Source of the DNA: G963665005 sp963665005
GTDB taxonomy: Bacteria > Bacillota > Clostridia > Christensenellales > SZUA-584
Assembly (NCBI GenBank): GCA_963665005.2
Contig: CAXXTQ010000001.1
Location: 2,604,001-2,668,000, forward strand
Direction of reading: 5' to 3'
Length of the DNA stretch: 64,000 nucleotides
Each line of letters starts with the position of its first letter. Position 1 is the first letter of the stretch. The notes beneath the pieces were generated by a model. That model saw only the letters and a program-made list of their open reading frames with translations. It was not told the origin of the DNA and made no database searches. A program made the translations under genes and the position numbers. Shown here one piece after another: positions 56,432-64,000 of the stretch.

Positions 56432-56555
56432 TTTTTCCCCTCCTTTGTTTGCCCTCATAATACTTTATATTCATCATTGCGGCAAGCAACTCAAGATAAC
56501 ATTACAATGAATCCATTTTTATCTGTGAGTTATCGTTAATATATACTACGAATAA

Positions 56556-57518
56556 CTATTTTACGTTTATACCAACTCTTATACCTGTTTCCATTTCACT
56601 AAAGCTATTGCTATCATCCAAAGATACGTAGGGGTCATAAATTAATATTGAAACTAAATCATATATTCCATTTTCACTAGGCGCAGTAATTGATGAAGGA
56701 ATATACGTTTTTTTTCCTTTTTCCAAATCAAAGAAAACTACGTCCTGATTATTAAAAAAATCAACCTGTTGCCAATCCAATAGTGTAATTACTGCAAATT
56801 TTTGATTTTTTGCAAATGATTGATTGCCTACGTGTATATTATAATTTACTTTTTCTGAAATTGTTACATCTTCTGTTAACCACCTCTTCAACACATCTTT
56901 TTCTTTACTTAATAATATGCCATCAACCTCAGTCTCTGTTAGATTTTCAAATTCATTTAGATGCAGAGTTGGTTGTACATTGCTTTCAACAAAAACATTA
57001 AACCTAAGATATAGTAAATTATTCATATCGGTATGTTTTCGAAATTCATCGTCCAATAATTGGATATCCGGATATTTAACTATGATGAAAAATACATCAT
57101 TTAAACCTTCTTCAAAATCACTTATTTCAATAGGTACTAAAAAATTTTCATATTCATTGGCTTCATAATCATACTGAAATACTTCGTTTCCATTAACTAA
57201 AAAACTACTTTGCTTATAATTAACAAATAAAATTATTTTATAGTTTCTTTCATGATCAAACATATTGCCAATCGATATAATCTTATTAAACTTATCTCCT
57301 TTTTTTAGATTAAATGTCCTGTCATCCACAATTTCTCCATTAGTATCAAATAACCCCATATTAACTCCACCATCTTGTGCATAAGGCAAGGTGTAGTTTT
57401 CAACAATATTTGTTGACATTTCGTCTAATTGTTTTTGAGAATATTGAGTATTGCACCCATTGGTCATTATTATACACAATATAAAAATTAATAAAATAAT
57501 CCGTTTTTTTATAATCAT
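56556..57518 (-). CDS. Lipoprotein L1, unknown family
   Basis: A 320-residue lipoprotein: signal sequence with lipobox MTNGC (Cys22). The mature part is rich in Asn, Asp and aromatic residues and probably beta-rich (IILFVNYKQSSFLVNGNEVF). It does not share the DUF6034-type C-terminus of L2-L4. AAAGGAC precedes the ATG. It follows secreted protein S2 across a strong hairpin. Confidence 0.75.
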   Translation of the reverse strand: MIIKKRIILLIFILCIIMTNGCNTQYSQKQLDEMSTNIVENYTLPYAQDGGVNMGLFDTNGEIVDDRTFNLKKGDKFNKIISIGNMFDHERNYKIILFVNYKQSSFLVNGNEVFQYDYEANEYENFLVPIEISDFEEGLNDVFFIIVKYPDIQLLDDEFRKHTDMNNLLYLRFNVFVESNVQPTLHLNEFENLTETEVDGILLSKEKDVLKRWLTEDVTISEKVNYNIHVGNQSFAKNQKFAVITLLDWQQVDFFNNQDVVFFDLEKGKKTYIPSSITAPSENGIYDLVSILIYDPYVSLDDSNSFSEMETGIRVGINVK

Positions 57519-57558
57519 TTTAATATGTCCTTTCTTATTGTCAAAAACCTGTTTTCTT

Positions 57559-57593
57559 CAATATCTCCCCTCAAATATTGAGGGGAGATATTG
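57559..57593 (-). other. Perfect 16-base hairpin between S2 and L1
   Basis: caatatctcccctcaa / ttgaggggagatattg with a three-base loop, and no T-run. Likely an mRNA-stabilising or processing hairpin, or an attenuator between the two genes. Confidence 0.7.
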
Positions 57594-57630
57594 ACTCGTT
57601 AACACTATAGCTAAATACCAATCCAGTGCA

Positions 57631-58164
57631 TCATTGATCTTTATAAGTTTCAGGATACCAATTTACATAGCCACTCTCTTCAAAGGTGTGATTACCATAA
57701 GCTTCACAACTATACCATATTGGAGCGTCATAATCTATATTTTTACCTGCATAACTAGCGTTGTACTGAGTATCAGTACCAGATTTCACAAGAGCATCAT
57801 CTACGTAAGCCCTTACTCTTGCAGCTATCTTATCAATCGGCCATCTACTACCACTACCATCAACATCTAATGACTTAGATGTTGCTGTATTATCACCTCT
57901 ACTTCCTAACAAATTAGCAAACCAGTTAGATGCTCTGGAATTGGTAGCCTTACCATCTAATCTTGATGGCGAAAACGACTTGGATGCTGTCTTTTCAAAA
58001 TCGTAAACAGCTGTTTGTGTAGTTAAAACAGAACTATTATCTTTTGCTTCTTCTATTTTGCTTGCAACATCATTTTCTTCAGCTTTGTCTGTTGCAAGAC
58101 CTACAGCACAAAAAGAACTCATAAGAACCATAACTAAAACAAACATTATTATCATCTTTTTCAT
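57631..58164 (-). CDS. Secreted protein S2
   Basis: A 177-residue protein with signal peptide MKKMIIMFVLVMVLMSSFCA (cleavage near VGLA, residue 24). The mature protein begins with a charged stretch, then a Ser-rich region (TASKSFSPSRLDGKATNSRA) and a C-terminal domain rich in Tyr/Trp/Asn (PIWYSCEAYGNHTFEESGY). AAAGGAG precedes the ATG, with leader RNA B upstream. No family recognised. Confidence 0.8.
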   Translation of the reverse strand: MKKMIIMFVLVMVLMSSFCAVGLATDKAEENDVASKIEEAKDNSSVLTTQTAVYDFEKTASKSFSPSRLDGKATNSRASNWFANLLGSRGDNTATSKSLDVDGSGSRWPIDKIAARVRAYVDDALVKSGTDTQYNASYAGKNIDYDAPIWYSCEAYGNHTFEESGYVNWYPETYKDQ

Positions 58165-58169
58165 AACTA

Positions 58170-58455
58170 AATTCTCCTTTCAATTCATCAGCCATATCGC
58201 TGATTGTAGAAATATATTTTTTATGTTAAATTATATTTATTAGTCCTTGTAACACCTGCTACCTCTTTGCGGTAGGACTAGCACCATGGGTTTTGCAAGG
58301 ACTTTTTTATACGTTCATTAAGCATCACCTGCCTTCTTTTCAAAAAAGCTTGTCCATATTCGTAAATTTCCTACCTGGGAGTTTACTCCGTTTCCTTTTA
58401 TGGAAGATGGCAGACTGCACGGTTGTGTATGGGGGTACACTTGCATGCAGCCTGC
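58170..58455. repeat. Long upstream repeat, copy B
   Basis: The whole upstream region of S2 (ribosome binding site, leader RNA B and upstream hairpins) is nearly identical to 63023-63308 before S4, so the regulatory region was duplicated as a unit. Confidence 0.85.
58243..58330 (-). ncRNA. Leader RNA B with micro-ORF
   Basis: Minus strand: AGGTGATG, micro-ORF ATG AAC GTA TAA (58318-58307), then the GTCCTTG/CAAGGAC-closed domain (58302-58243) with inner CTACC/GGTAG hairpin. Precedes S2. Confidence 0.75.
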
Positions 58456-58491
58456 AAACTGAATAACCATAGCTTAGCCACATACCATATC

Positions 58492-58516
58492 AATTACCCC
58501 TGTCACTATATATAAC
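58492..58516 (-). promoter_or_regulatory. Conserved promoter-like block, copy B
   Basis: Identical 25 bases to 55333-55357; see that entry. Confidence 0.4.
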
Positions 58517-58649
58517 ATATTGCCAGCGTTCTTTGTTTAATCAAATAAACAATACAAATGACTGGATTCTTGATATAAAGTTTGTCGTTAAGAATATGGA
58601 CCGCAACCCGTTTCCAGGCTGCGGTCCATAAACAAAGTAACAAACTTAA

Positions 58650-59076
58650 TTATGTGGTGAGTCCACAGAAATGACCGTCAGATGTCATCAGAGGACCGTT
58701 ATATGGATTCATAATCACTAATTTCATGTGATTATATGATTCATACGAGTGAACATCTTCCTTAGTATAACAGGAATGATCATCGTAATCATACGGTTCT
58801 TCATAAACATCAAAATTGTCCGTCATACGGTAACCAGTTGTTGTTTTTCCATATGCTGTTAGTTTCTTACCATAACTGCCATATGAGAAATCTATATCAT
58901 CTGAATTAACCCAAAGTTCAAGCCAATTTGTATCAATGGAGTATAAAGACTGTGTACATGTAAACTGTTTTAACATGATCCACTCCATTAAGAGTCAAGT
59001 TGCTAAAGCAAAAGCAGTACTATTGAAAGCAAAAAGTATAGCAATTGCAATCACAGCGAAGCTTATATGTCTTCAT
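58650..59076 (-). pseudogene. Broken secreted-protein gene S2'
   Basis: ATG at 59076 reads M-K-T-Y, then a one-base shift gives a good signal peptide SFAVIAIAILFAFNSTAFAL. A TGA stop (58997-58995) follows just after its end, and the same frame continues as a 108-112-residue Tyr/Asp-rich mature protein to 58650. The downstream part could restart at ATG 58976 (GGAGTG upstream) but would lack a signal peptide. Two lesions make this a decayed member of the secreted-protein set. Confidence 0.65.
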
Positions 59077-60382
59077 CCATCTGACTTTGAATTTCAGGGC
59101 TAATATCAGCCGGTAATTCTAATATTCTTCCACCATCTACGGCATTCAATACTAGAGTATATTCTTGTTGTATATCTCCATAGATTTTCGAATAATGTAT
59201 AAACCAGGCAGGAACATACATGGCTTCTTCGGGATGATCTTTAACATTGACTATCGTCATATTCATTTTTATGCTTGTTACATATGTTGGTTTGTTGTCA
59301 TAGGAATTAATAAAGATAAGCATATTACATATCCTTTGTTTAATTTCTTCAAATGGCAGAAGCCCGGTATTTTCAGATACTTTTTCTTCTATTTTTAATG
59401 GCTGTGTCCAGAAAAACGACTGCACTTTCCCCGCCTCATCCACGTAAATCTGAATTTCTTCCGGATACAAAGGCGCCTTATAGTCGAACTCATCAGTTAC
59501 ATAAAATGATAGAGCACCGTTTGTTATACACGCGATTCCATCAATATTACGAGCAAATTTGATTAGATATCCTTTGGATGCAGGTTTTTCACTGTATCCG
59601 GCATACATATTGTTCGAAAGACATGCGTATCGCTGCGCTTTTTCCAAACTATCGGCAACCATATAATCGACATCAAGTTCATGAAGCATGTTTTGAGCTG
59701 CTGTTATAGCGTCCTCCTTGGATATCGTGACATCTCCAATTTTATCTATGTCATTCATTGCAAGTATATTTTCTGTTATAATATATCCTTTTTTGTATGA
59801 AAATGTTTTTGGTCCAACACTTATCCCGACATATTCACTATTTTCATCTAAAAAGCTTCCTGCTGGAGATTGATCCCCGCTCCAATTCACGATTTTTTCG
59901 GCTTCAATGGTTTCCGGAGCAGACGCTATCATTTTCTCCAATTCCGCCACCGTTTCTTCATCAGCATTGTTTTTTTTCGCAAGTAGAAGTCGTTCTTCCA
60001 GCTCAGCTTTTGTAGGTTCCGTATACTTTATTACGTCTCTCCCTTCTGTGAAGTATTTTACCAGAGACTCAACTCGTATATCGTCAAAATCTACTTGCTT
60101 AACTTTGTATATAGGAATAACCGTTATATTTGGTATGCTTATGGATGCGTTGATTTCGATTTTTGTATCACTCCCTTTCATATCCAATGTTTCCTGCCAA
60201 CTCGCAGGGGCATTGTAAGTTGCGATAGAGGCCGAAGATGTTTCAATCTTTTCCTGTAGATCGCCACCGTAGACCACTGATGTGTTCTCTGGTGTCTGTT
60301 GGCATCCGCTAGCAAGCATCATAATTATTAAAATGAAAGCTATATTTATTCTAGTTATGACGCGTTTCATTATATTTCTCAT
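59063..60382 (-). CDS. Lipoprotein L2, DUF6034-like
   Basis: A 439-residue lipoprotein with lipobox LASGC (Cys27), then QQTPENTSVVYGGDLQEKI and APASWQETL, matching what I recall of DUF6034 proteins. The long mature part ends with VPAWFIHYSKIYGD and LVLNAVDG, shared with L3 and L4 (PAW, then NAxDG). GGAGG lies upstream of the ATG. It follows S3. The 14 bases atatgtcttcatcc occur at both its start (60381-60394) and its end (59065-59078). Confidence 0.8.
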   Translation of the reverse strand: MRNIMKRVITRINIAFILIIMMLASGCQQTPENTSVVYGGDLQEKIETSSASIATYNAPASWQETLDMKGSDTKIEINASISIPNITVIPIYKVKQVDFDDIRVESLVKYFTEGRDVIKYTEPTKAELEERLLLAKKNNADEETVAELEKMIASAPETIEAEKIVNWSGDQSPAGSFLDENSEYVGISVGPKTFSYKKGYIITENILAMNDIDKIGDVTISKEDAITAAQNMLHELDVDYMVADSLEKAQRYACLSNNMYAGYSEKPASKGYLIKFARNIDGIACITNGALSFYVTDEFDYKAPLYPEEIQIYVDEAGKVQSFFWTQPLKIEEKVSENTGLLPFEEIKQRICNMLIFINSYDNKPTYVTSIKMNMTIVNVKDHPEEAMYVPAWFIHYSKIYGDIQQEYTLVLNAVDGGRILELPADISPEIQSQMDEDI

Positions 60383-60526
60383 ATGTCTTCATCCCTCCAA
60401 TTATTTTCTGATAATGATATTACTTATTAATTAGCTTTTTCACCGTAAAGTGCTTACCGGGGAATTATTATTTACTAATTGACATAATACCCCGACAAAC
60501 ACATGCTATGAATAGATACCTACTTT

Positions 60527-60922
60527 TTAATAGTCAAAGACACATCCAGTTCCGATAGCTCCCCCGGTATACCCATATGAATATATCTTTGTTCTAAAAT
60601 TCATTCCGCCCCAAATTCCCGACACATCCTCGGCGGCGCTTCTTACATATTCTTTAGGGTCTAAGATTCTAGTATCTGCGGTACTCCACGAAAAATCCAC
60701 ATTTTGCCACTGCTGTTTTAAAACCAAATCATTTGTTGAATACATACTATTGTAACCAGAGTAATGGGTGTAATCGTCGCAATTAAGCGCGTCTGTATAT
60801 ACTGCACCAGTTTGATTCGCTGATAGACTACAAGTTCTACTTGCCGCAAACGCAGTTACAGACATTGCTAGCATCATTACTAAAACTAAAATCACAATTA
60901 AGATTTTTTTTCTTTTAAACAT
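60527..60922 (-). CDS. Secreted protein S3
   Basis: A 131-residue protein with basic N-terminus and signal peptide (MFKRKKILIVILVLVMMLAM, cleavage after AFA near 27). The 105-residue mature chain is rich in Ser, Tyr, Thr and Asp, with three Cys (TCSL, LNCDDY, TGCVF). GGAG precedes the ATG; leader RNA C is upstream and L2 downstream. No family recognised. Confidence 0.8.
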   Translation of the reverse strand: MFKRKKILIVILVLVMMLAMSVTAFAASRTCSLSANQTGAVYTDALNCDDYTHYSGYNSMYSTNDLVLKQQWQNVDFSWSTADTRILDPKEYVRSAAEDVSGIWGGMNFRTKIYSYGYTGGAIGTGCVFDY

Positions 60923-60999
60923 TTTATTATCTCCTTTTTCTTTATTTCTCGACTTTTGTGGGTTGAAAACAATACTAACCCTATGCTACACTATTTATA

Positions 61000-61090
61000 G
61001 TCCTTGCCAAAGCCAGCTACCGCTTATGCAGTAGGGTTCGCGCCATTGGTTTTTTCAAGGACTTTTTTATACAATCATAAACATCACCCC
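61000..61090 (-). ncRNA. Leader RNA C with micro-ORF
   Basis: Minus strand: AGGGGTGATG, micro-ORF ATG ATT GTA TAA (61078-61067), then the GTCCTTG/CAAGGAC-closed domain (61062-61000) with inner CTACTGC-ATAA-GCGGTAG. This is the most diverged copy and shows pair-preserving changes (CUACUGC/GCGGUAG). Precedes S3. Confidence 0.75.
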
Positions 61091-61144
61091 TTAATATATT
61101 TCACTTTTTTTATTCTCAAAATATAGACACAACAAAGCAGGAAA

Positions 61145-62515
61145 TTAAGATGTTTGTGAACGAACTTTAAGATCAATACTAGAACCGTCTATTGCATTAA
61201 CCGCAATAAAGGAAGATATCTTGCTGACACCCGCTTCTTGTGTGTAATATATGATCCATGCAGGAGCCAGCATTTGATAATCCGTTTCATCTTTTATGGG
61301 TATCATCACGTTGGTTAAAACAATTTTGGTGACTTCAATATTCTGGTCAGTCAAATCTTTGTGTTTTTCGATTGTATACGAAAATCCAAGTTTAATGTAT
61401 TCAAGAATCCTTTCTTTTATTTCATCAAAACTTAGAACGAGAACATTTTGATTGAGCACTTCCATCACTTCAATCGGATACCTCCATACAAAGGATTTAA
61501 TACCTGTCTCATCCACATATATTTTGATTACTTCCGGATACCATCGCTGTACATATTCCTCTGAACTTTGATAGAGTACTCCGGAATGTTGATTATCTAT
61601 ATATAACGGCATACTGCCACCGTCGTTCCTGGAAAGCGTAATTTCCCAGCCTTCCGAAATCGTTTCATACGTCATATCAACAAGCAGACGTGCCTTTTCA
61701 GCCTCTGCGATACCCATATTTTCTATTCCCGCATCACCGAGAAATGAAGTTGCGATTTCATACGCTTCCTGTTGACTGATTTTTACGTTCTTTAAAGTAG
61801 TACCCATAGGTTCTCCCGGATAAGCATCTCCTGCTATTACCCAAGATTCCGGTTGAACTACTCCGTATTTTATCGGATGAATGCTAATTCTATCAGACGT
61901 AGCCCGCACATGCACTCTGCTTCCATTCGGCATTGCGTAAGTATCCGCTTTTGGCAATACAATGTCGTCTGTTACAGGAAAGAAAACTTCCTCTCCAGTA
62001 TTTTTTATCTGCTCTTCAAGCTTTTCAATATCCTGCTGCTGGCCTTCATATGGTTCCCATGTTACAACGCCGTCAACCTCTGTAAACCATCCTCGTTTTG
62101 TCTGAATCAATTGTTGCTCTAATTCTTCTTTTGTCGGTGATATCTCGTGCATACCCGTGGCATCTTTAATGAAATATTCTAATACTTTTTGTATTGTTTG
62201 ATCGCCAAATTTTCTCTGCTTAATCTTATACACCGGAAACTCTTTTTTATCCGGTAAACTTATATCCGCATCTATAACACAATCAAGCCCTTGTATGTTA
62301 TAGGTCTGTGACCATCTTTCCGATAGCACACCTGATTCCTCGTCTGATTCATTTGTAATGACTGTTTGTTCAGAATCAACAGCTTCGGACAAAATGATTT
62401 CTTCCAATTGTCCATTATTTTTATTGATAACGACTTCCTTAGCAGGTGTCGCTTGACATGCGCTTATCAACAGTAAAAACACCAGTAAGGCAATGAGTCC
62501 GATATTTCTATTCAT
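61145..62515 (-). CDS. Lipoprotein L3, DUF6034-like
   Basis: A 456-residue lipoprotein, lipobox LISAC (Cys20), then QATPAKEVVINKNNGQLEEI, the DUF6034-type start. C-terminal half has EGWEITLSRNDGGSMP, IKIYVDETGIKSF, APAWIIYYTQ and AVNAIDGSS, closely matching L4. AAGGAG precedes the ATG. It follows S4 across a 12-base-pair hairpin. Confidence 0.83.
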   Translation of the reverse strand: MNRNIGLIALLVFLLLISACQATPAKEVVINKNNGQLEEIILSEAVDSEQTVITNESDEESGVLSERWSQTYNIQGLDCVIDADISLPDKKEFPVYKIKQRKFGDQTIQKVLEYFIKDATGMHEISPTKEELEQQLIQTKRGWFTEVDGVVTWEPYEGQQQDIEKLEEQIKNTGEEVFFPVTDDIVLPKADTYAMPNGSRVHVRATSDRISIHPIKYGVVQPESWVIAGDAYPGEPMGTTLKNVKISQQEAYEIATSFLGDAGIENMGIAEAEKARLLVDMTYETISEGWEITLSRNDGGSMPLYIDNQHSGVLYQSSEEYVQRWYPEVIKIYVDETGIKSFVWRYPIEVMEVLNQNVLVLSFDEIKERILEYIKLGFSYTIEKHKDLTDQNIEVTKIVLTNVMIPIKDETDYQMLAPAWIIYYTQEAGVSKISSFIAVNAIDGSSIDLKVRSQTS

Positions 62516-62541
62516 CAGTTTTGCTCCTTAATAATTATATC

Positions 62542-62578
62542 CACCCTCAATCCGCAGTTATCCTGAGGATTGAGGGTG
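62542..62578 (-). other. Hairpin between S4 and L3
   Basis: caccctcaatcc / ggattgagggtg, 12 perfect pairs, no T-run. Same position as the hairpin between S2 and L1. Confidence 0.65.
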
Positions 62579-62596
62579 AACTGACTTATCACCTAA

Positions 62597-63019
62597 TTAA
62601 TAATAATTAGCTTCAAAATTACCTCCAGACTTCATGTTATATTCACCGCGGAATTCAGAATTTTCAATTCTAACTCTCAATGTGTTATAATCATCCGCAT
62701 AAGAATAAATGGCAACATTGTCATCTTCATTTTTCCAACAACCGCAGTCGCCAGACATCCTTGTACCACCTGGAGTCGTAACATACGCATTCATCCACCT
62801 CTCGTCACTTGCATAATTATCATCAGCATATCTAACATAGGCGGGTTTAGGTGTAAAATGATCCCAATCACTTGTTGTTTTGGTCAGCGGGTCATTCGCC
62901 GTAAATCCATACATACAGACTGTAGATGTCCATGAACCATAGTCAGTACCGGCCAATGCATTACCAGTAAATGCAAACACTAAAACAACAGCAATCACCA
63001 TCGTTAATATCTTTTTCAT
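62597..63019 (-). CDS. Secreted protein S4
   Basis: A 140-residue protein with signal peptide MKKILTMVIAVVLVFAFTGN (cleavage after ALA near 23). The mature chain is Asp/Asn/Tyr/Trp-rich with three cysteines (VCMYG and DCGCW). AAAGGAG precedes the ATG. Leader RNA D is upstream and L3 downstream. No family recognised. Confidence 0.8.
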   Translation of the reverse strand: MKKILTMVIAVVLVFAFTGNALAGTDYGSWTSTVCMYGFTANDPLTKTTSDWDHFTPKPAYVRYADDNYASDERWMNAYVTTPGGTRMSGDCGCWKNEDDNVAIYSYADDYNTLRVRIENSEFRGEYNMKSGGNFEANYY

Positions 63020-63022
63020 TTA

Positions 63023-63308
63023 AATTCTCCTTTCAATTCATCAGCCATATCGCTGATTGTAGAAATATATTTTTTATGTTAAATTATATTTATTAGTCCT
63101 TGTAACACCTGCTACCGCTTATAGCGGTAGGGTTGACACCAGTGGTTTTTGCAAGGACTTTTCTATACCTTCATTAAGCCTCACCTGCCTTTTTTAAAAA
63201 GAGCTTGTCCATATTCGTAAAATTCCTTACAAGGAGTTTTACTCCGCTTTCCTTTATGGGAGATGGCAGACTGCACGGCTATGTATAGGGGTACACTTCC
63301 ATGCAGCC
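63023..63308. repeat. Long upstream repeat, copy D
   Basis: Near-identical to 58170-58455; the mature coding sequences behind the two copies are unrelated. Confidence 0.85.
63096..63190 (-). ncRNA. Leader RNA D with micro-ORF
   Basis: Minus strand: AGGTGAGG, micro-ORF ATG AAG GTA TAG (63174-63163), then the GTCCTTG/CAAGGAC-closed domain (63158-63096) with CTACCGCT-ATA-AGCGGTAG inside. Precedes S4. Confidence 0.75.
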
Positions 63309-63481
63309 TGCAACATAATAAATATCGCTAAAGGGATAGCATCAATTTTCTTTGATAAATAAAAAATATAATCATTGCTTTTAATTTGATAAGCGTTGTG
63401 CCATTTACCGCGCGAACCTTTACGTCTTGCGTTTTGTAGAGTTTAATAACACCTTCCATGATACAAACGTCTACTGAAAAA
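63309..63481. other. Intergenic region before leader D
   Basis: AT-rich, no gene seen. The promoter-like block found before copies A and B is not present here. Confidence 0.5.
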
Positions 63482-64000
63482 TTAAACTAGCAAATTTATA
63501 CTTGAGCCATCTATTGCATTTATGGCAATAGCGGATGTATAGACGCCTTGGGGATCCTCCTCCTCGTAAAACACAACCCATGCCGGTACTATCATAAAAT
63601 ATTCCAACTCATCTTTCATTGGTATTAGTTGACTTGTCAAAACCACAGATGTCACTTTGATCTGTCTTGTAGTGTTAATATTGCTTAATTCTTGAACTTT
63701 CGAAAAAGCAAGCTTTATATACTTCTTTATGTCATTTTTAGTATCCTCAACACTCATGATCTGGACATTGGAATTAAGTATTCCGATCGCTTCAATAGGA
63801 TATTCCCATGACAGTTCTCGTATACCCGTTTCATCAACATATACCGTCATAATTTCAGACGGCCATCTCTGAGCATAAGTCTCCGGTTCAAAGAACAATG
63901 TGCCATAAACCTCTTCTGGGTTGATATGAATCGGAATATAGCTCCCATCATTTCGCGATAGGGTTATTTGCCACCCCTCTGATAACACCTCAAAAGATAT
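63482..64000 (-). CDS. Lipoprotein L4, DUF6034-like, 5' end beyond window
   Basis: The frame is open to the right window edge, so the N-terminus and lipobox are not seen. The visible C-terminal part has EGWQITLSRNDGSYIP, VYVDETGIRELSWEYPIEA, VPAWVVFYEEEDPQ and AINAIDGSSINL, paralogous to L3. An internal ATG at 63988 is not the start. The next cassette in the array therefore continues outside this window. Confidence 0.8.
   Translation of the reverse strand: MSFEVLSEGWQITLSRNDGSYIPIHINPEEVYGTLFFEPETYAQRWPSEIMTVYVDETGIRELSWEYPIEAIGILNSNVQIMSVEDTKNDIKKYIKLAFSKVQELSNINTTRQIKVTSVVLTSQLIPMKDELEYFMIVPAWVVFYEEEDPQGVYTSAIAINAIDGSSINLLV

Noticed and set aside
58650..58976. Restarted cytoplasmic protein from ATG 58976 as a functional gene
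   Set aside because: The same frame continues upstream into a signal peptide across a TGA, so loss of a secreted protein is the simpler reading.
63023..63060. Hammerhead ribozyme-like CTGATGA then GAAA before S4 (and S2)
   Set aside because: Only three bases separate the two core boxes, too few for stem II, and the rest of the core is absent. The nearby CAGC..GCTG hairpin explains the conservation.

Overview
The window looks like the chromosome of a spore-forming, anaerobic, low-to-moderate-GC Firmicute of the class Clostridia. Supporting signs are a T-box leader on hisS, the sporulation membrane protein YlbJ next to tmcAL/coaD/rsmD (the same neighbourhood as the Bacillus ylb genes), acetate kinase plus phosphotransacetylase, a PPi-dependent phosphofructokinase, ferredoxin-linked indolepyruvate oxidoreductase, an EFR1-type ferredoxin protein, and strong GGAGG ribosome binding sites. 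I cannot name the genus from sequence alone.

1-14.7 kb is core metabolism: hisS (cut by the window edge) with promoter and T-box; pta-ackA; tmcAL and ylbJ on the plus strand; then a ten-gene minus-strand run (aryl-CoA ligase, iorA, iorB, second aryl-CoA ligase, ACT protein, alr, 5-formyl-THF cyclo-ligase, rsmD, coaD, coiled-coil protein). The iorAB genes with a ligase on each side suggest aromatic amino acid fermentation with ATP recovery. 15-18.4 kb is a small AT-rich accessory island: SLOG protein, XRE regulator, KAP P-loop NTPase and a two-TM sensor-like protein, with paired operator-like sites and duplicated terminators. 18.5-21.7 kb holds PPi-PFK, YjbQ, a 44-residue basic protein and an EFR1 ferredoxin protein.

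21.7-28.5 kb is a complete rRNA operon read on the minus strand: promoter, 16S, tRNA-Ala, tRNA-Ile, 23S, 5S, tRNA-Asn, tandem terminators. Its tRNA order is reversed from the usual Ile-Ala. It carries broken tRNA copies and duplicated spacer repeats, and the 23S has an intervening sequence at the helix-45 position. Long complementary arms flank both the 16S and the 23S.

28.7-46.1 kb is again core: aroE, htrA with its two-component system, DUF523, mutS2, an AMP-ligase/carrier-protein fusion, a PHP phosphatase, split methionine synthase (metH plus separate reactivation domain), metF, a PAS-GGDEF protein and an MFS transporter.

From tRNA-Leu (46.3 kb) onward the DNA is accessory and AT-rich. 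First comes a recombination module: an IS256-family element with an 8-bp target duplication sitting in the 3' end of one of two overlapping large serine recombinase genes, then small genes and a sigma-like regulator. From 52.6 to 64 kb there is an array of secreted-protein genes, lipoprotein genes (mostly DUF6034-like) and gene debris (signal peptidase I, XRE and IS21 remnants). Four secreted-protein genes each carry the same upstream arrangement on the minus strand: a strong ribosome binding site on a three-codon micro-ORF (M-K/N/I-V-stop), directly followed by a conserved structured RNA closed by a GUCCUU/AAGGAC helix. Three of these are followed by a lipoprotein gene. This leader / secreted protein / lipoprotein cassette array is the best candidate here for an undescribed system.
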